From the NCBI RefSeq assembly GCF_900106975.1, contig NZ_FNNU01000003.1:124001-188000 (forward strand): DNA of 64,000 bases. Reading direction: 5' to 3'. Position 1 is the first letter of the stretch. Each line of letters opens with the position of its first letter. The DNA is from Pseudomonas kuykendallii (lineage in GTDB: Bacteria; Pseudomonadota; Gammaproteobacteria; Pseudomonadales; Pseudomonadaceae). Of this stretch, positions 7,333 to 16,341 are shown piece by piece. The notes below the pieces were generated by a model, which saw only the letters and a program-made list of their open reading frames with translations, searched no databases and was not told the DNA's origin. The position numbers were made by a program, and so were the translations under genes.

Positions 7333-7860
7333 ATGGAAGATGCCTACATCCCTATCGTGCTGATGCGCCATAACCGCCCGTTACGCGGGGTGATGATCGA
7401 CCGCCAGCCGTGGTTCTGTGCCCAGGAGTTTGCGCGGTTGCTGGGTCATCGCCACCCGGAGCGGATCTGTCGGCTGATGGATGCCGACCAGGTCCGGACG
7501 GTGCATTTCCGGCTGGCCAGCGGGCAGTTGGAGGCGGTGGAGGTGCTCAGCGAGTCAGGCATTTACAGAGCATTGTGCCGCTTCTCGCATCCGGAGAACC
7601 GCCATCTACGCCGCTGGCTTAGCCATGTGGCCTTGCCGGCGCTGCGCGACAGTGAGGCGGGAGACGGGCATGAGCCATCGCGCTGCCTGATGGCCTGGGA
7701 CAACCAGCAGGTCAATTTGCTGGAGTGGCAAGGTGAGCTGTGGATTGCCCTGGGCGAGTTACCGCGCTTCCATCGGCAGGCCCGCTCAGCACCAGGCAAG
7801 CGCCAATCGTGGTTGGCGCGCTGGTGGCGTGGGCGCTCCCGAGCCGGTGCAGCGCGCTGA
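7333..7860 (+). CDS. BRO-N domain (prophage antirepressor-like) protein
   Basis: The 175-residue protein has an N-terminal BRO-N domain. Visible features are PLRGVMIDRQPWFCAQEFARLLG (about residues 17-39), then VEVLSESGIYRALCRFSHPENRHLRRWL, matching the DNA-binding half of phage antirepressors. The C-terminal third (WDNQQVNLLEWQGELWIALGELP) is unfamiliar and ends in a basic tail. ATG at 7333 has GAGG just upstream. Its role here is unknown; together with the divergent XRE repressor it resembles a leftover control module of a mobile element. Confidence 0.82.
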   Translation: MEDAYIPIVLMRHNRPLRGVMIDRQPWFCAQEFARLLGHRHPERICRLMDADQVRTVHFRLASGQLEAVEVLSESGIYRALCRFSHPENRHLRRWLSHVALPALRDSEAGDGHEPSRCLMAWDNQQVNLLEWQGELWIALGELPRFHRQARSAPGKRQSWLARWWRGRSRAGAAR

Positions 7861-7946
7861 ACACCGCCATCAACATGGGATGTTCCATTTCACTGGGTTT
7901 GCAGCGTTTCCAGGCAACTCATGATCCTTTGCTCCCACCCGATCGA

Positions 7947-8675
7947 CTAAAGCGCCAACCCCACCAGAACGACAACCTCAACCAACTCCAACACCGCCCC
8001 CACCGTATCCCCCGTACATCCCCCCAGCCGCTTCATCATCGTCCGCCGCAGGTAGGCGAATAGTGCCGCCGCGAGTAGCAGAGCCCCTGCCCCGCTCCAG
8101 CCTGCGATCAGCAGAGCGCCCAGCGCCGTGGCGGCCAGCGTGTAGCGTGCGGCGTGGCGTGGCAGGTGGTCGGCGAGGGCCTGGCCCAGGCCGCCTTGGC
8201 GGATGTAGGGGGTGGTGAGGAACAGCGCCAGCGGGGTGGCGCGGGCGAGGATGGGGGCGAGGAAGAGTGCCTGGGTGTCGCCGTGTTGTAGCAGCGCCAG
8301 CAGGGCGGCGAATTTGAGGAGAAGGACCAGCACCAGCACCACCACGGCGATCGGGCCGCTGCGGGGGTCTTTCATGATGGCGAGGGTGCGTTCGCGGTCG
8401 CCCAGGCCGCCGAGCCACGCATCGGCGCTGTCGGCGAGGCCGTCCAGGTGCAGGGCGCCGCTCAGGCCGACCCAGAGCGCCAGCAGCAACGCGGCATGTA
8501 GGGCGGCGGGGCTGCCGGCCAGCAGCGCGTTGGCGCCGAGCAGGATAGTCCCGATCAGTGCACCCACCAGCGGGTAGAACAGCAGCGAGCGGCCCAGTTG
8601 CTCCGGGCTGGGCACGCCGGGCAGGCGGATCGGCAGGCTGGTGAGGAATTGCAGGGCGATCAGGAACGGCTGCAT
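7947..8675 (-). CDS. cobS: Adenosylcobinamide-GDP ribazoletransferase (cobalamin synthase)
   Basis: This 242-residue integral membrane enzyme joins alpha-ribazole (or its phosphate) to adenosylcobinamide-GDP, the last condensation in cobalamin synthesis; Pseudomonas literature often calls it cobV. It has the family N-terminus ALQFLTSLPIRLPG and the conserved GALHLDGLADSADAWLGG block (about residues 72-89) with its acidic metal-binding residues, followed by several membrane helices. ATG at 8675 gives the normal family length; an upstream in-frame ATG at 8717 would overlap cobC and lacks similarity. It is the last gene of the B12 operon. Confidence 0.96.
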   Translation of the reverse strand: MQPFLIALQFLTSLPIRLPGVPSPEQLGRSLLFYPLVGALIGTILLGANALLAGSPAALHAALLLALWVGLSGALHLDGLADSADAWLGGLGDRERTLAIMKDPRSGPIAVVVLVLVLLLKFAALLALLQHGDTQALFLAPILARATPLALFLTTPYIRQGGLGQALADHLPRHAARYTLAATALGALLIAGWSGAGALLLAAALFAYLRRTMMKRLGGCTGDTVGAVLELVEVVVLVGLAL

Positions 8676-8703
8676 GGGGCTCCAGCGCTGCGCGCGGCGC
8701 AGG

Positions 8704-9261
8704 TTACGGGGTTGCATCTATCGTGAGGTCCAGCCGATGGCAGTCGCCGTGGCCGACCACCACCGAAAGCAGTTCGCCGCGCGGCAGGCCGCGTGCGCGC
8801 GCCAGCAGCAGGCGCATCACGCCGGCATGGGTGACCAGCAGCACGCGCTGCCCGGCGAAGCGCCGTTGCAGCCGCGCCAGGGCGCCGAGCACGCGCGCCT
8901 CGAAGGCCGCCAGCGGCTCGCCGCCGGGCGGCGTGAAGGCGTAGGGGTCGGCCCAGAAATGCCCCAGCGCCTCGCTGTCGGTTTCCATCAGTTCGGCGGC
9001 GCTGCGCCCTTCCCACTCGCCGAAATGCAGTTCGCGCAGGTCCGCCTCCAGGTGCAGCGGCAGGCCGCGCTCGGCGGCCAGGGCGTCGGCGAAGGCGGCG
9101 CAGCGTTGCAGCGGCGAGCTGACCAGCGCATCCCAGGGGCCGCACGCGGCGATGCCGCTGCGCATCTGTTGCCAGCCGACGGCGGTCAGCGCGTCGTCGA
9201 GGCTGCCGCGAAAGCCGCCGCCGGATTCGGTCTCGCCGTGGCGCAGCAGGTCGAGCCTCAT
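8704..9261 (-). CDS. cobC: Alpha-ribazole phosphatase (histidine phosphatase family)
   Basis: The 185-residue protein removes the phosphate from alpha-ribazole-5'-phosphate or from adenosylcobalamin-5'-phosphate in nucleotide-loop assembly. It carries the catalytic LRHGET motif at residues 6-11, SSPLQRC (about 48-54), the acid FGEWEG near residue 80 and the second His in VTHAGVMR. Its start overlaps the cobT stop by four bases (ATGA), and cobS follows 28 bases downstream. Confidence 0.95.
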   Translation of the reverse strand: MRLDLLRHGETESGGGFRGSLDDALTAVGWQQMRSGIAACGPWDALVSSPLQRCAAFADALAAERGLPLHLEADLRELHFGEWEGRSAAELMETDSEALGHFWADPYAFTPPGGEPLAAFEARVLGALARLQRRFAGQRVLLVTHAGVMRLLLARARGLPRGELLSVVVGHGDCHRLDLTIDATP

Positions 9262-10304
9262 CGGTCGGACACCGCCGCCTCGGCGAAGGTGGCCATCTGG
9301 TTGTGCAGCGCGCAGGCCAGGCGCAGCAGCGGCACCGCCAGCGCCGCGCCGCTGCCTTCGCCGAGGCGCAGGCCGAGGTCGAGCAGCGGTTGCGCAGCCA
9401 GCGCATCGAGTACACGGCGATGGCCGGGCTCGGCGCCGCGGTGGCCGAACAGCAGCCAGTCGCGGCAGGCCGGATTCAGGCGCACCGCGAGCAGCGCGGC
9501 GACGCTGCAGATGAAGCCGTCTACCAGCACCGCCACGCCCTCCTGCGCAGCGGCGAGATAGGCGCCGGTCAGCGCGGCGATCTCGAAGCCGCCAAGGCGG
9601 CGCAGCACCTCGAAGGGATCGCCGAGAAACGCGCCGTGCAGCGCCAGCGCGCGCGCGATCACTGCCGCTTTGCGTGCCACGCCGCCGGCATCCAGGCCGG
9701 TGCCGGGGCCGACTAGCTCGCGCGCCGGTAGGCCCAGCAGCGCGCAGGCCAGGGCGCTGGCGGCGCTGGTGTTGCCGATGCCCATTTCACCGCCGATGAA
9801 CAGGTCGGCGCCGCTGGCCTTGGCGCGCAGCAGGCTGTCGCGGCCGGCCTGCAGGGCCAGGCGCAGTTGCGCGTCGCTCATCGCTGCTTCACAGGCGAAG
9901 TTGCCGGTGCCGGCGCCGAGGTTCAGGTGCAGCACGCCGGGCAGCGCTTCGAGCGGAAAGGCGGTGCCGAGATCGACGACTTCCAGGCGCGCATCCAACT
10001 GGCGGGCGAGCACGCTGATGGCTGCGCCGCCGCCGACGAAGTTGCGCAGCATCTGCCCGGTGACTTCCTGCGGATAGGCCGAGACGCCCTCGGCGACCAC
10101 GCCGTGATCGCCGGCGAACACCGCGATCCACGGCAGGCGGATATCCGGTCGGCCGCCCTGCAGGGCGGCCAGCGCCAGCGCGACCCCTTCCAGCTGGCCC
10201 AGCGAGCCGGTCGGCTTGGTCAGTTGCGCCTGGCGCGCCTCGGCCTCGGCGCGCGCGGCGAGGTCCAGCGGACGGCAGGCCTGCCGCCACCAATCGATGA
10301 TCAT
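9258..10304 (-). CDS. cobT: Nicotinate-nucleotide--dimethylbenzimidazole phosphoribosyltransferase
   Basis: The 348-residue enzyme makes alpha-ribazole phosphate from dimethylbenzimidazole and nicotinate mononucleotide. Family landmarks are [12 protein letters not shown] (about residues 29-40), the VFAGDHGV block, [14 protein letters not shown], and near the C-terminus [11 protein letters not shown] with the catalytic Glu. ATG at 10304 overlaps the cobU stop in ATGA and gives the expected length; the frame stays open upstream only as an overlap with cobU. It is coupled to cobU before it and cobC after it. Confidence 0.97.
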   Translation of the reverse strand: MIIDWWRQACRPLDLAARAEAEARQAQLTKPTGSLGQLEGVALALAALQGGRPDIRLPWIAVFAGDHGVVAEGVSAYPQEVTGQMLRNFVGGGAAISVLARQLDARLEVVDLGTAFPLEALPGVLHLNLGAGTGNFACEAAMSDAQLRLALQAGRDSLLRAKASGADLFIGGEMGIGNTSAASALACALLGLPARELVGPGTGLDAGGVARKAAVIARALALHGAFLGDPFEVLRRLGGFEIAALTGAYLAAAQEGVAVLVDGFICSVAALLAVRLNPACRDWLLFGHRGAEPGHRRVLDALAAQPLLDLGLRLGEGSGAALAVPLLRLACALHNQMATFAEAAVSDR

Positions 10305-10822
10305 AACGGTGCTCCCTTGAGAATCATCGGCAGGCCGGCGACAGTGAAAACCACCCGCTCGCAGCGTTCGGCCAGGGCCTGGTGCAGCCAGCCGGCCTCG
10401 TCGACGTAACGCCGCGACAGTTCGCCCATCGGCACCACGCCGAGGCCGGTTTCGTTGCTGACGAACAGGATTCGCCCCGGCAGCTCGGCGAGGGCGTCGA
10501 GCAGCGCATCGCGCTCGGCGGCCAGGCGCTGCGGGTCGTCCAGCATCAGCAGGTTGGTCAGCCACAGCGTCAGGCAATCGACCAGCAGGCAGCGCCCGTC
10601 GGCCGCCTGTTCGCGCAGCACGCTCGCCAGTCGCAACGGCTCCTCGACCAGTCCCCAGTGCGCCGGGCGGCGTTCGCGATGGGCGCGGATGCGGCTGGAC
10701 ATCTCACCGTCCAGCGCCTGGCTGGTGGCGAAATAGACCACCTCGAGGCCGGACTCCGCCGCCAGACGCTCGGCCAGGCGGCTCTTGCCCGAGCGGGCGC
10801 CGCCGAGGATCAGTTCAGGCAT
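10301..10822 (-). CDS. cobU: Bifunctional adenosylcobinamide kinase / adenosylcobinamide-phosphate guanylyltransferase
   Basis: The 173-residue enzyme phosphorylates adenosylcobinamide and then adds GMP (named CobP in aerobic-pathway literature). It has a P-loop GGARSGKS at residues 7-14, the H-R-E-R-R-P-x-H-W guanylylation region ([10 protein letters not shown]) containing the His that carries [14 protein letters not shown] and [10 protein letters not shown]. Its stop overlaps the cobT start. It is separated from cobQ upstream by 154 bases that contain a repeat element. Confidence 0.97.
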   Translation of the reverse strand: MPELILGGARSGKSRLAERLAAESGLEVVYFATSQALDGEMSSRIRAHRERRPAHWGLVEEPLRLASVLREQAADGRCLLVDCLTLWLTNLLMLDDPQRLAAERDALLDALAELPGRILFVSNETGLGVVPMGELSRRYVDEAGWLHQALAERCERVVFTVAGLPMILKGAPL

Positions 10823-10858
10823 GGTTCAGCGTTTCCAGAGGATGGGGTGATCGAAAAG

Positions 10859-10933
10859 CGGTGGATGTGAAAGGCGACATCCACCCTACGGATCGGTGTA
10901 AACGTAGGGTGGATCGCGCCCCACCGATCCACC
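10859..10933. repeat. Paired hairpin repeat (GGTGGAT / ATCCACC family), copy A
   Basis: Two perfect 9-bp inverted repeats lie side by side in the cobQ-cobU gap: GGTGGATGT (10860-10868) with ACATCCACC (10877-10885), and GGTGGATCG (10908-10916) with CGATCCACC (10925-10933). The first hairpin is followed by CTAC and the second preceded by GTA. The same two units occur in the opposite order at 26277-26347, so this is a dispersed palindromic repeat. It interrupts an otherwise tightly coupled operon and could act on the mRNA as a stabilising or attenuating structure. Confidence 0.8.
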
Positions 10934-10976
10934 GGGCGGGATTTCGGCAGGCGAATGGAGACACCGGCCGGCCGCA

Positions 10977-12437
10977 TCAAAGCTCGCATAGCGCCCTCAG
11001 GCGATCGGTATCCAGGTGCGCCTCGACCAGATCGGCAAGGCGCTCGATCTCGCGTTCGCGCAGGGCGCGGTAATCGCTGTGCTCGACCTCACGTACGCCG
11101 GCCCAGCGCAGCAGCGCGGCGCAGGCTTCGGGCGCCTCGAACAGGCCGTGCAGGTAGGTGCCGATGACCTGGCCGTCGGCGCTGCGCGCGCCGTCCTGGC
11201 GACCGTCATCGAGGATCACCAGCGCCTCGTCCAGCGCACTGCCGCTGCTGACGCCGGCGTGGATTTCGTAGCCGCTGACGGCGGCGCCTTCCAGGCTTAG
11301 GCGCCCGCTGACCAGGCGCAGCTGCTTGTCCGCCTCCAGGCGCGTGTGCAGGTCGAGCAGGCCGAGCCCGTCGCTGCCGCCGGCGTCGCCTTCCAGGCCG
11401 AGCGGATCGTCGATGCGCCGGCCGAGCATCTGCAGGCCGCCGCAGATGCCCAGCAGCTTGCCGCCGTAGCGCAGGTGCCGGGCGATGGCGAGGTCCCAAC
11501 CGTTGGCGCGCAGAAACGCCAGGTCGCGGCGGGTGCTCTTGGAGCCGGGCAGGATGATCAGGTCGGCCGGCGGAATCGGCTGGCCGGGGCCGACGAAGCG
11601 CAGGTCGACCTGCGGGTGCAGGCGCAGCGGGTCGAAATCGGTGTGGTTGCTGATGCGCGGCAGCACCGGCACCAGCACCCGGTGGCGCTCGCCCTGCTTG
11701 CCCGGCTGGCGTGCGTCTATCGCGTCCTCGGCTTCGAGGTGAAAGTCCATCAGGTACGGCAGCACGCCGAGCACCGGCTTGCCGGTGCGCGCCTCCAGCC
11801 AGTCCAGGCCAGGGCGCAGCAGGGCGATGTCGCCGCGGAAGCGGTTGATGACGAAACCGCGGACACGCGCCCGTTCGCTCTCTGAAAGCAGTTCCAGGGT
11901 GCCGACCAGATGGGCGAAGACACCGCCCTTGTCGATGTCGGCGATGAGGATCACCGGGCAGTCCACCGCCTCGGCGAAGCCCATGTTGGCGATGTCGCCC
12001 TGGCGCAGGTTGATCTCGGCCGGCGAGCCGGCGCCCTCCACCATCACCACCCGGTAGGCCTCGCGCAGGCGCCCGTGGGAGGCCAGCACCGCCTGCATCG
12101 CGGTGGGTTTGTAGGCGTGATAGGCGACCGCGTTCATGTTGCCGACCGCGTGGCCGTGGATGATCACCTGGGCGCCGATGTCGCTGTTGGGCTTGAGCAG
12201 CACCGGGTTCATGTCGGTGTGCGGCGGCAATTTGCAGGCCTGCGCCTGCACGGCCTGGGCCCGGCCGATCTCGCCGCCGTCGGCGCTGACCGCGCTGTTC
12301 AGCGCCATGTTCTGCGGCTTGAACGGCGCCACCGCCACGCCCTGGCGTTGCAGCCAGCGGCACAGGGCGGTCACCAGGGTGCTCTTGCCTGCATCCGAGG
12401 TGGTGCCCTGCACCATCAGCGTGACGCTGGCTTTCAT
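10977..12437 (-). CDS. cobQ: Cobyric acid synthase (glutamine-hydrolysing)
   Basis: The 486-residue amidotransferase adds four amide groups to adenosylcobyrinic acid a,c-diamide to make adenosylcobyric acid. The N-terminal ATP-binding domain starts with [15 protein letters not shown] (P-loop variant, about residues 8-22) and continues [10 protein letters not shown]. The C-terminal glutaminase-type domain shows [11 protein letters not shown] with the catalytic Cys and [10 protein letters not shown] with the His. ATG at 12437 overlaps the cobD stop (ATGA) and gives the usual size; the open frame upstream is the shadow of cobD. Confidence 0.97.
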   Translation of the reverse strand: MKASVTLMVQGTTSDAGKSTLVTALCRWLQRQGVAVAPFKPQNMALNSAVSADGGEIGRAQAVQAQACKLPPHTDMNPVLLKPNSDIGAQVIIHGHAVGNMNAVAYHAYKPTAMQAVLASHGRLREAYRVVMVEGAGSPAEINLRQGDIANMGFAEAVDCPVILIADIDKGGVFAHLVGTLELLSESERARVRGFVINRFRGDIALLRPGLDWLEARTGKPVLGVLPYLMDFHLEAEDAIDARQPGKQGERHRVLVPVLPRISNHTDFDPLRLHPQVDLRFVGPGQPIPPADLIILPGSKSTRRDLAFLRANGWDLAIARHLRYGGKLLGICGGLQMLGRRIDDPLGLEGDAGGSDGLGLLDLHTRLEADKQLRLVSGRLSLEGAAVSGYEIHAGVSSGSALDEALVILDDGRQDGARSADGQVIGTYLHGLFEAPEACAALLRWAGVREVEHSDYRALREREIERLADLVEAHLDTDRLRALCEL

Positions 12438-13426
12438 TCGCGGCTCCGGGCGAAGACTTCCAGCGCCGACTCCAGGCGAGCCCAGGCCGGTTCGTCCGGC
12501 GGCAGGCCGAAGCGCAGGCTCGACGGCGCGGCGAACAGCCGGACCAGGATGCCGTGGCAGGCCAGGTATTCGTGCAGCAGCGCGGCGTGCTCGCTGACCC
12601 ACCACTGGAACAGCGCGCAGCCACCGGTCGGGCTCAGGCCGTGGCCGGCCAGCAGGTCGTGCAGCCGCGCGCCATCGGCTTCGAGGCGGCGGCGCTGACC
12701 GGCCTGGCCTTCATCGTCCAGCAGCAGCGTGCGCGCGATGCTGCGCGCGGCGCCGCTCACCGCCCAGGGGCCGAGGATTTCGTCGAGGCGATCGAGCAGC
12801 TGCGGCTGTGCCAGCACGAAGCCCAGGCGCAGGCCGGCCATGCCAAAGAACTTGCCGAACGAACGCAGCACGATCAGCCCCGGCAGGTGGCTGTGCGCCG
12901 CCAGGCTGTGGTCGGGAGTGGCGTCCATGAAGGCTTCGTCGACCACCAGCCAGCCGCCGCGCTCGACCAGCCGGGCGTGCCATTCCAGCAACTGCTCGGT
13001 GGGAATGCGCCGGCCGGTGGGGTTGTTGGGGTTGACCACCACCAGCACGTCGAGGCGATCCAGGCTGCGCCGCACGCCCGCCTCGCTGATCTCCAGCAGG
13101 CGATGGCCTTCGCGGCGCCAAGCCTCGGCGTGTTCGGCGTAACAGGGCGAGACGATGCCCACCTGGCAGTAGCGACGCAGCCTCGGCAGGGCCTGGATCG
13201 CCGCCTGCGAACCGGCCACCGGCAGCAGCGCCTCGACGTCGTAGAACTGCCGCGCGGCCTGCTCCAGGCCGTCGTCCCGCTCCGGCAGGCGGTTCCACGC
13301 CTCCATCGGAACCTCCGGCAGCGACCAGCCGTAGGGCGCGATGCCGGTGGACAGGTCGAGCCAGTCGGCAAGGCCGATGCGGTATTTCTCCGCGGCTTTG
13401 CGCAGGCCGCCTCCATGGTTAAGCAT
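12434..13426 (-). CDS. cobD: L-threonine-O-3-phosphate decarboxylase
   Basis: The 330-residue PLP enzyme supplies (R)-1-aminopropan-2-ol phosphate for the corrin side chain; the P. denitrificans name is cobC. It begins [13 protein letters not shown], has [22 protein letters not shown] with the cofactor-facing Asn, VVDEAFMD with the Asp that pairs with the pyridine nitrogen, and the Schiff-base Lys in [16 protein letters not shown]. Its start overlaps cbiB by eight bases and its stop overlaps the cobQ start. Confidence 0.96.
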   Translation of the reverse strand: MLNHGGGLRKAAEKYRIGLADWLDLSTGIAPYGWSLPEVPMEAWNRLPERDDGLEQAARQFYDVEALLPVAGSQAAIQALPRLRRYCQVGIVSPCYAEHAEAWRREGHRLLEISEAGVRRSLDRLDVLVVVNPNNPTGRRIPTEQLLEWHARLVERGGWLVVDEAFMDATPDHSLAAHSHLPGLIVLRSFGKFFGMAGLRLGFVLAQPQLLDRLDEILGPWAVSGAARSIARTLLLDDEGQAGQRRRLEADGARLHDLLAGHGLSPTGGCALFQWWVSEHAALLHEYLACHGILVRLFAAPSSLRFGLPPDEPAWARLESALEVFARSRE

Positions 13427-14330
13427 TCAGCAAACTCCCGATGACCAGCAGCAGCAACCACGCCGCCACGCCGCGGCGCACCAGGCGCATCGCCCGGCGG
13501 ATGTCCTCGCCACGCGCCACGGCGCCCTCGCCCAGCGGCGGACGATAGCGCATCTCGCCGTGATAGATCGACGGCCCGCCCAGCACCACGCCCAGCGCCC
13601 CGGCACCCGCCGCCATTACCGGGCCGGCATTCGGGCTGCTCCACTGCGGCCCCTGCAGGCGCCAGCAGCGCAGCGCACGGCGGGTTTCGCCGAGGAGCGC
13701 GTAGGTCAGCGCGACCAGCCGCGCGGGCAGGTAATTCAACACGTCATCGAGGCGCGCCGCGGCCCAGCCGAAGCGCTCGAAGCGCGCGTTGCGGTAGCCC
13801 CACATGGCGTCCAGCGTGTTGCTCAGGCGATACAGCACCACGCCCGGTGCACCGGCCACGGCGAACCAGAACAGCGCGGCGAACACCGCGTCGCTGCCGT
13901 TTTCCAGCACCGACTCGGTGGCGGCCAGGGCTACGCCGTTTTCGTCCAGTGCCGAGGGTTCGCGGCTGACGATGTAGCCGACCCGCCGCCGCGCCTCGTC
14001 CAGGTCACCGCGCTCCAGCGCATCGGCCACCGGCTGGGCGTGTTCGTCCAGGCTGCGCAGGCCGATGGCGAGGTACAGCAGCAGCGCCTCGACGAGCCAA
14101 CCGAGGTACGGCAAACGGCCCAGCGCCCAGGCCAGCAGCGTCAGCGGCAGCACCGCCAGGCACCAGCCGAGCACGCCGTTCAGCCGCGCGCCGCCGTTCA
14201 CTCGGTTCAGCCGCGTCTCGATGGCGTCGGCCAGGCGACCGAAGCCCACCAGCGGATGCCAGCGCTTCGGCTCGCCGAACAGCGCGTCCAGCGCGACGCC
14301 GGCGCAGGCGCCCAGGGCCACGCCGATCAT
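13419..14330 (-). CDS. cbiB: Adenosylcobinamide-phosphate synthase (membrane protein)
   Basis: The 303-residue membrane protein links the aminopropanol moiety to adenosylcobyric acid; it is also called CobD in aerobic-pathway nomenclature. Family landmarks are [17 protein letters not shown] near the N-terminus, [14 protein letters not shown], and [20 protein letters not shown] followed by [16 protein letters not shown] at 14330 overlaps the bluB stop in ATGA. Four or five hydrophobic segments are visible. It lies directly upstream of cobD, whose product supplies its substrate. Confidence 0.96.
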   Translation of the reverse strand: MIGVALGACAGVALDALFGEPKRWHPLVGFGRLADAIETRLNRVNGGARLNGVLGWCLAVLPLTLLAWALGRLPYLGWLVEALLLYLAIGLRSLDEHAQPVADALERGDLDEARRRVGYIVSREPSALDENGVALAATESVLENGSDAVFAALFWFAVAGAPGVVLYRLSNTLDAMWGYRNARFERFGWAAARLDDVLNYLPARLVALTYALLGETRRALRCWRLQGPQWSSPNAGPVMAAGAGALGVVLGGPSIYHGEMRYRPPLGEGAVARGEDIRRAMRLVRRGVAAWLLLLVIGSLLNA

Positions 14331-14977
14331 GGCCTCTCGCCCCACTGGTTGCCGAACAGCATGGCCTCCAGCGGCTGCGCCTGGGTCCAGCCTTCGCCGA
14401 CCAGCATCGGCTCCGGGTAGAAGGCCGGCACCGGCCCAAGGCAGAGGATCGCCACCGGCTTGGCGCCGGCCGGCATGCCGAGCAGGTCGGCCAGGCGCTG
14501 CGGATCGAACAGCGACACCCAGCCCATGCCGAGCCCTTCCGCGCGGGCCGCCAGCCAGAGGTTCTGGATGGCGCAGGACAGCGAGGCGAGGTCCATTTCC
14601 GGCAGCGTGCGGCGGCCGAAGACGTGCGCCTCGCGGCCGTCCTTCAGGGCGGCGACCAGCAGCTCGGCGCAGTCGCGCACGCCTTCCACCTTGAGCCGGA
14701 GGAAGTCGTCGCGCCGCTCGCCGAGGGCATCGGCGGTGAGCAGGCGCTCCTCCTCCACCAGCCCGGCGATGGCCTCGCGCAGCGCCGGACGGGTGATGCG
14801 CAGGAAGCGCCAGGGCTGCATGAGGCCGACACTGGGCGCCTGGTGCGCGGCCTGCAACAGCCGGGTCAGCAGTTCCGGGGCGATTTCGCCGCCGCTGAAG
14901 TGCCGCATGTCGCGGCGCTCGGCGATGGCCCGGTAGATCGCCGCGCGCTCCTCGGCGCTGTAGGCCCATTCGTTCAT
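14327..14977 (-). CDS. bluB: 5,6-dimethylbenzimidazole synthase
   Basis: The 216-residue flavoprotein of the nitroreductase fold breaks down reduced FMN with oxygen to give dimethylbenzimidazole, the lower ligand of B12. It contains [12 protein letters not shown], the [17 protein letters not shown] block with the BluB-type Ser and Met, and [21 protein letters not shown]. Its presence shows that the lower ligand can be made aerobically here, and cobT downstream consumes it. ATGA overlaps join it to cobB before it and cbiB after it. Confidence 0.96.
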   Translation of the reverse strand: MNEWAYSAEERAAIYRAIAERRDMRHFSGGEIAPELLTRLLQAAHQAPSVGLMQPWRFLRITRPALREAIAGLVEEERLLTADALGERRDDFLRLKVEGVRDCAELLVAALKDGREAHVFGRRTLPEMDLASLSCAIQNLWLAARAEGLGMGWVSLFDPQRLADLLGMPAGAKPVAILCLGPVPAFYPEPMLVGEGWTQAQPLEAMLFGNQWGERP

Positions 14978-16272
14978 GGCAGGAACCAGGCCGCCGCCGC
15001 ACGCGGGTTGGACGGCATGTAGAAGTGGATGTAGGAAGCCGTCAGTCGGCCCTGGCGATACACCGCCTCGGCGGCGCCACGGCCGTTCGGGCACGCGCCA
15101 CGAGCCAGCGGCTGCAGCGCGCAGTCCAGCGTCGAATGGTGGTAGGTATGCCCGCGCACGCGGCCTTCCGGCAGGTCCACCGCCTGCAGCGCGAGCGCGG
15201 CCAGGCGCGGCTGCAGACGCGCTTCGCCAGGCAGCAGGCCGAGCATTTCGCCGCGCTGGCCGTGCCTGTCGCTGAGCCCGTCGAGCAGGTAGAGCATGCC
15301 GCCGCATTCGGCGAGGATCGGCTTGCCCGCGGCGTGATGCGCCCGGATCGCCGCGCGCATCGGCCGGTTGCCCGCCAGCCGCGCCAGGTGCAGCTCGGGG
15401 TAGCCGCCGGGCAGGTAGAGGCTGTCCACCGCCGGCAGGGTCTCGTCATCCAGCGGCGAGAAGAAGCACAGCTCGGCGCCGAGGCGGCGCAGCAGGTCGA
15501 GGTTGGCCGCATAGACGAAGGCGAAGGCCGCATCCCGCGCCACGCCGATCCGCACGCCGCGCAGCAGCGGCTCGACATCGCCCTCCTCCTGCGGCGCGGC
15601 GAAGCTCACGGCGGCCGGCAGCGCGGTGTCGGCGCTCGCCGCCAGGGCATCGGCGGCGCTGTCCAGGCGCTGATCCAGATCGAGCAGTTCCTCCGCCTGC
15701 ACCAGCCCCAGGTGGCGGCAGGGCAGCTCGAAGCCGGCGGCGCGCGGCAGGCCGCCGTACCAGCGCTGCGTGGCCGGCAGGCTGGCGCGCAGCAGCTCGG
15801 CGTGACGCGCGCTGCCGACGCGGTTGGCGAGCACGCCGGAGAACGGCAGGTCGGCCTGGAAGGTGGCCAGGCCGTGGGCGACGGCGGCGAAGGTCTGCGC
15901 CATCGCCGCGGCATCGATCACCGCCAGCACCGGAAGGCCGAAGGTGCGCGCCAGGTCGGCGGCGGACGGCGTACCGTCGAACAAGCCCATCACGCCCTCG
16001 ACGAGGATCAGGTCGGCTTCCTGCGCGGCCTGCCACAGCTGCCGGCGGCACTCCGCCTCGCCGACCATCCACAGGTCCAACTGGTAGACCGGCTGGCCAC
16101 TGGCCCGCTCGAGGATCATCGGATCGAGGAAATCCGGGCCGCACTTGAACACCCGCACGCGTCGCCCCTGACGCGCATGCAGGCGCGCCAGGGCGGCGGT
16201 GACGGTGGTCTTGCCCTGCCCGGAGGCGGGCGCGGCGATCAGCAGGGTGGGACAGGCGCGGGTTTCGCTCAC
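14974..16272 (-). CDS. cobB: Cobyrinate a,c-diamide synthase
   Basis: The 432-residue glutamine amidotransferase amidates the a and c side chains of hydrogenobyrinic or cobyrinic acid (CobB/CbiA family). It has a P-loop-like [19 protein letters not shown] at the N-terminus, [22 protein letters not shown], and in the glutaminase half [10 protein letters not shown] and [11 protein letters not shown] with the catalytic Cys, ending with HYHHST-like residues (GHTYHHST). A GTG start at 16272 fits the family N-terminus; the ATG at 16287 adds only five residues. Translation is coupled to bluB. It is the first cob gene after btuB; no corrinoid adenosyltransferase gene intervenes. Confidence 0.95.
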   Translation of the reverse strand: MSETRACPTLLIAAPASGQGKTTVTAALARLHARQGRRVRVFKCGPDFLDPMILERASGQPVYQLDLWMVGEAECRRQLWQAAQEADLILVEGVMGLFDGTPSAADLARTFGLPVLAVIDAAAMAQTFAAVAHGLATFQADLPFSGVLANRVGSARHAELLRASLPATQRWYGGLPRAAGFELPCRHLGLVQAEELLDLDQRLDSAADALAASADTALPAAVSFAAPQEEGDVEPLLRGVRIGVARDAAFAFVYAANLDLLRRLGAELCFFSPLDDETLPAVDSLYLPGGYPELHLARLAGNRPMRAAIRAHHAAGKPILAECGGMLYLLDGLSDRHGQRGEMLGLLPGEARLQPRLAALALQAVDLPEGRVRGHTYHHSTLDCALQPLARGACPNGRGAAEAVYRQGRLTASYIHFYMPSNPRAAAAWFLP

Positions 16273-16341
16273 GGCCGGGGACTCCACGTCGAGGGCGTGC
16301 GGGGCGTCGGGGCGGGATCGCGATAGCCGCTCATCATCGTC

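Noticed and set aside
6963..7860. Prophage
   Set aside because: Only a repressor and a BRO-N gene; no integrase, terminase, capsid, tail or lysis genes.
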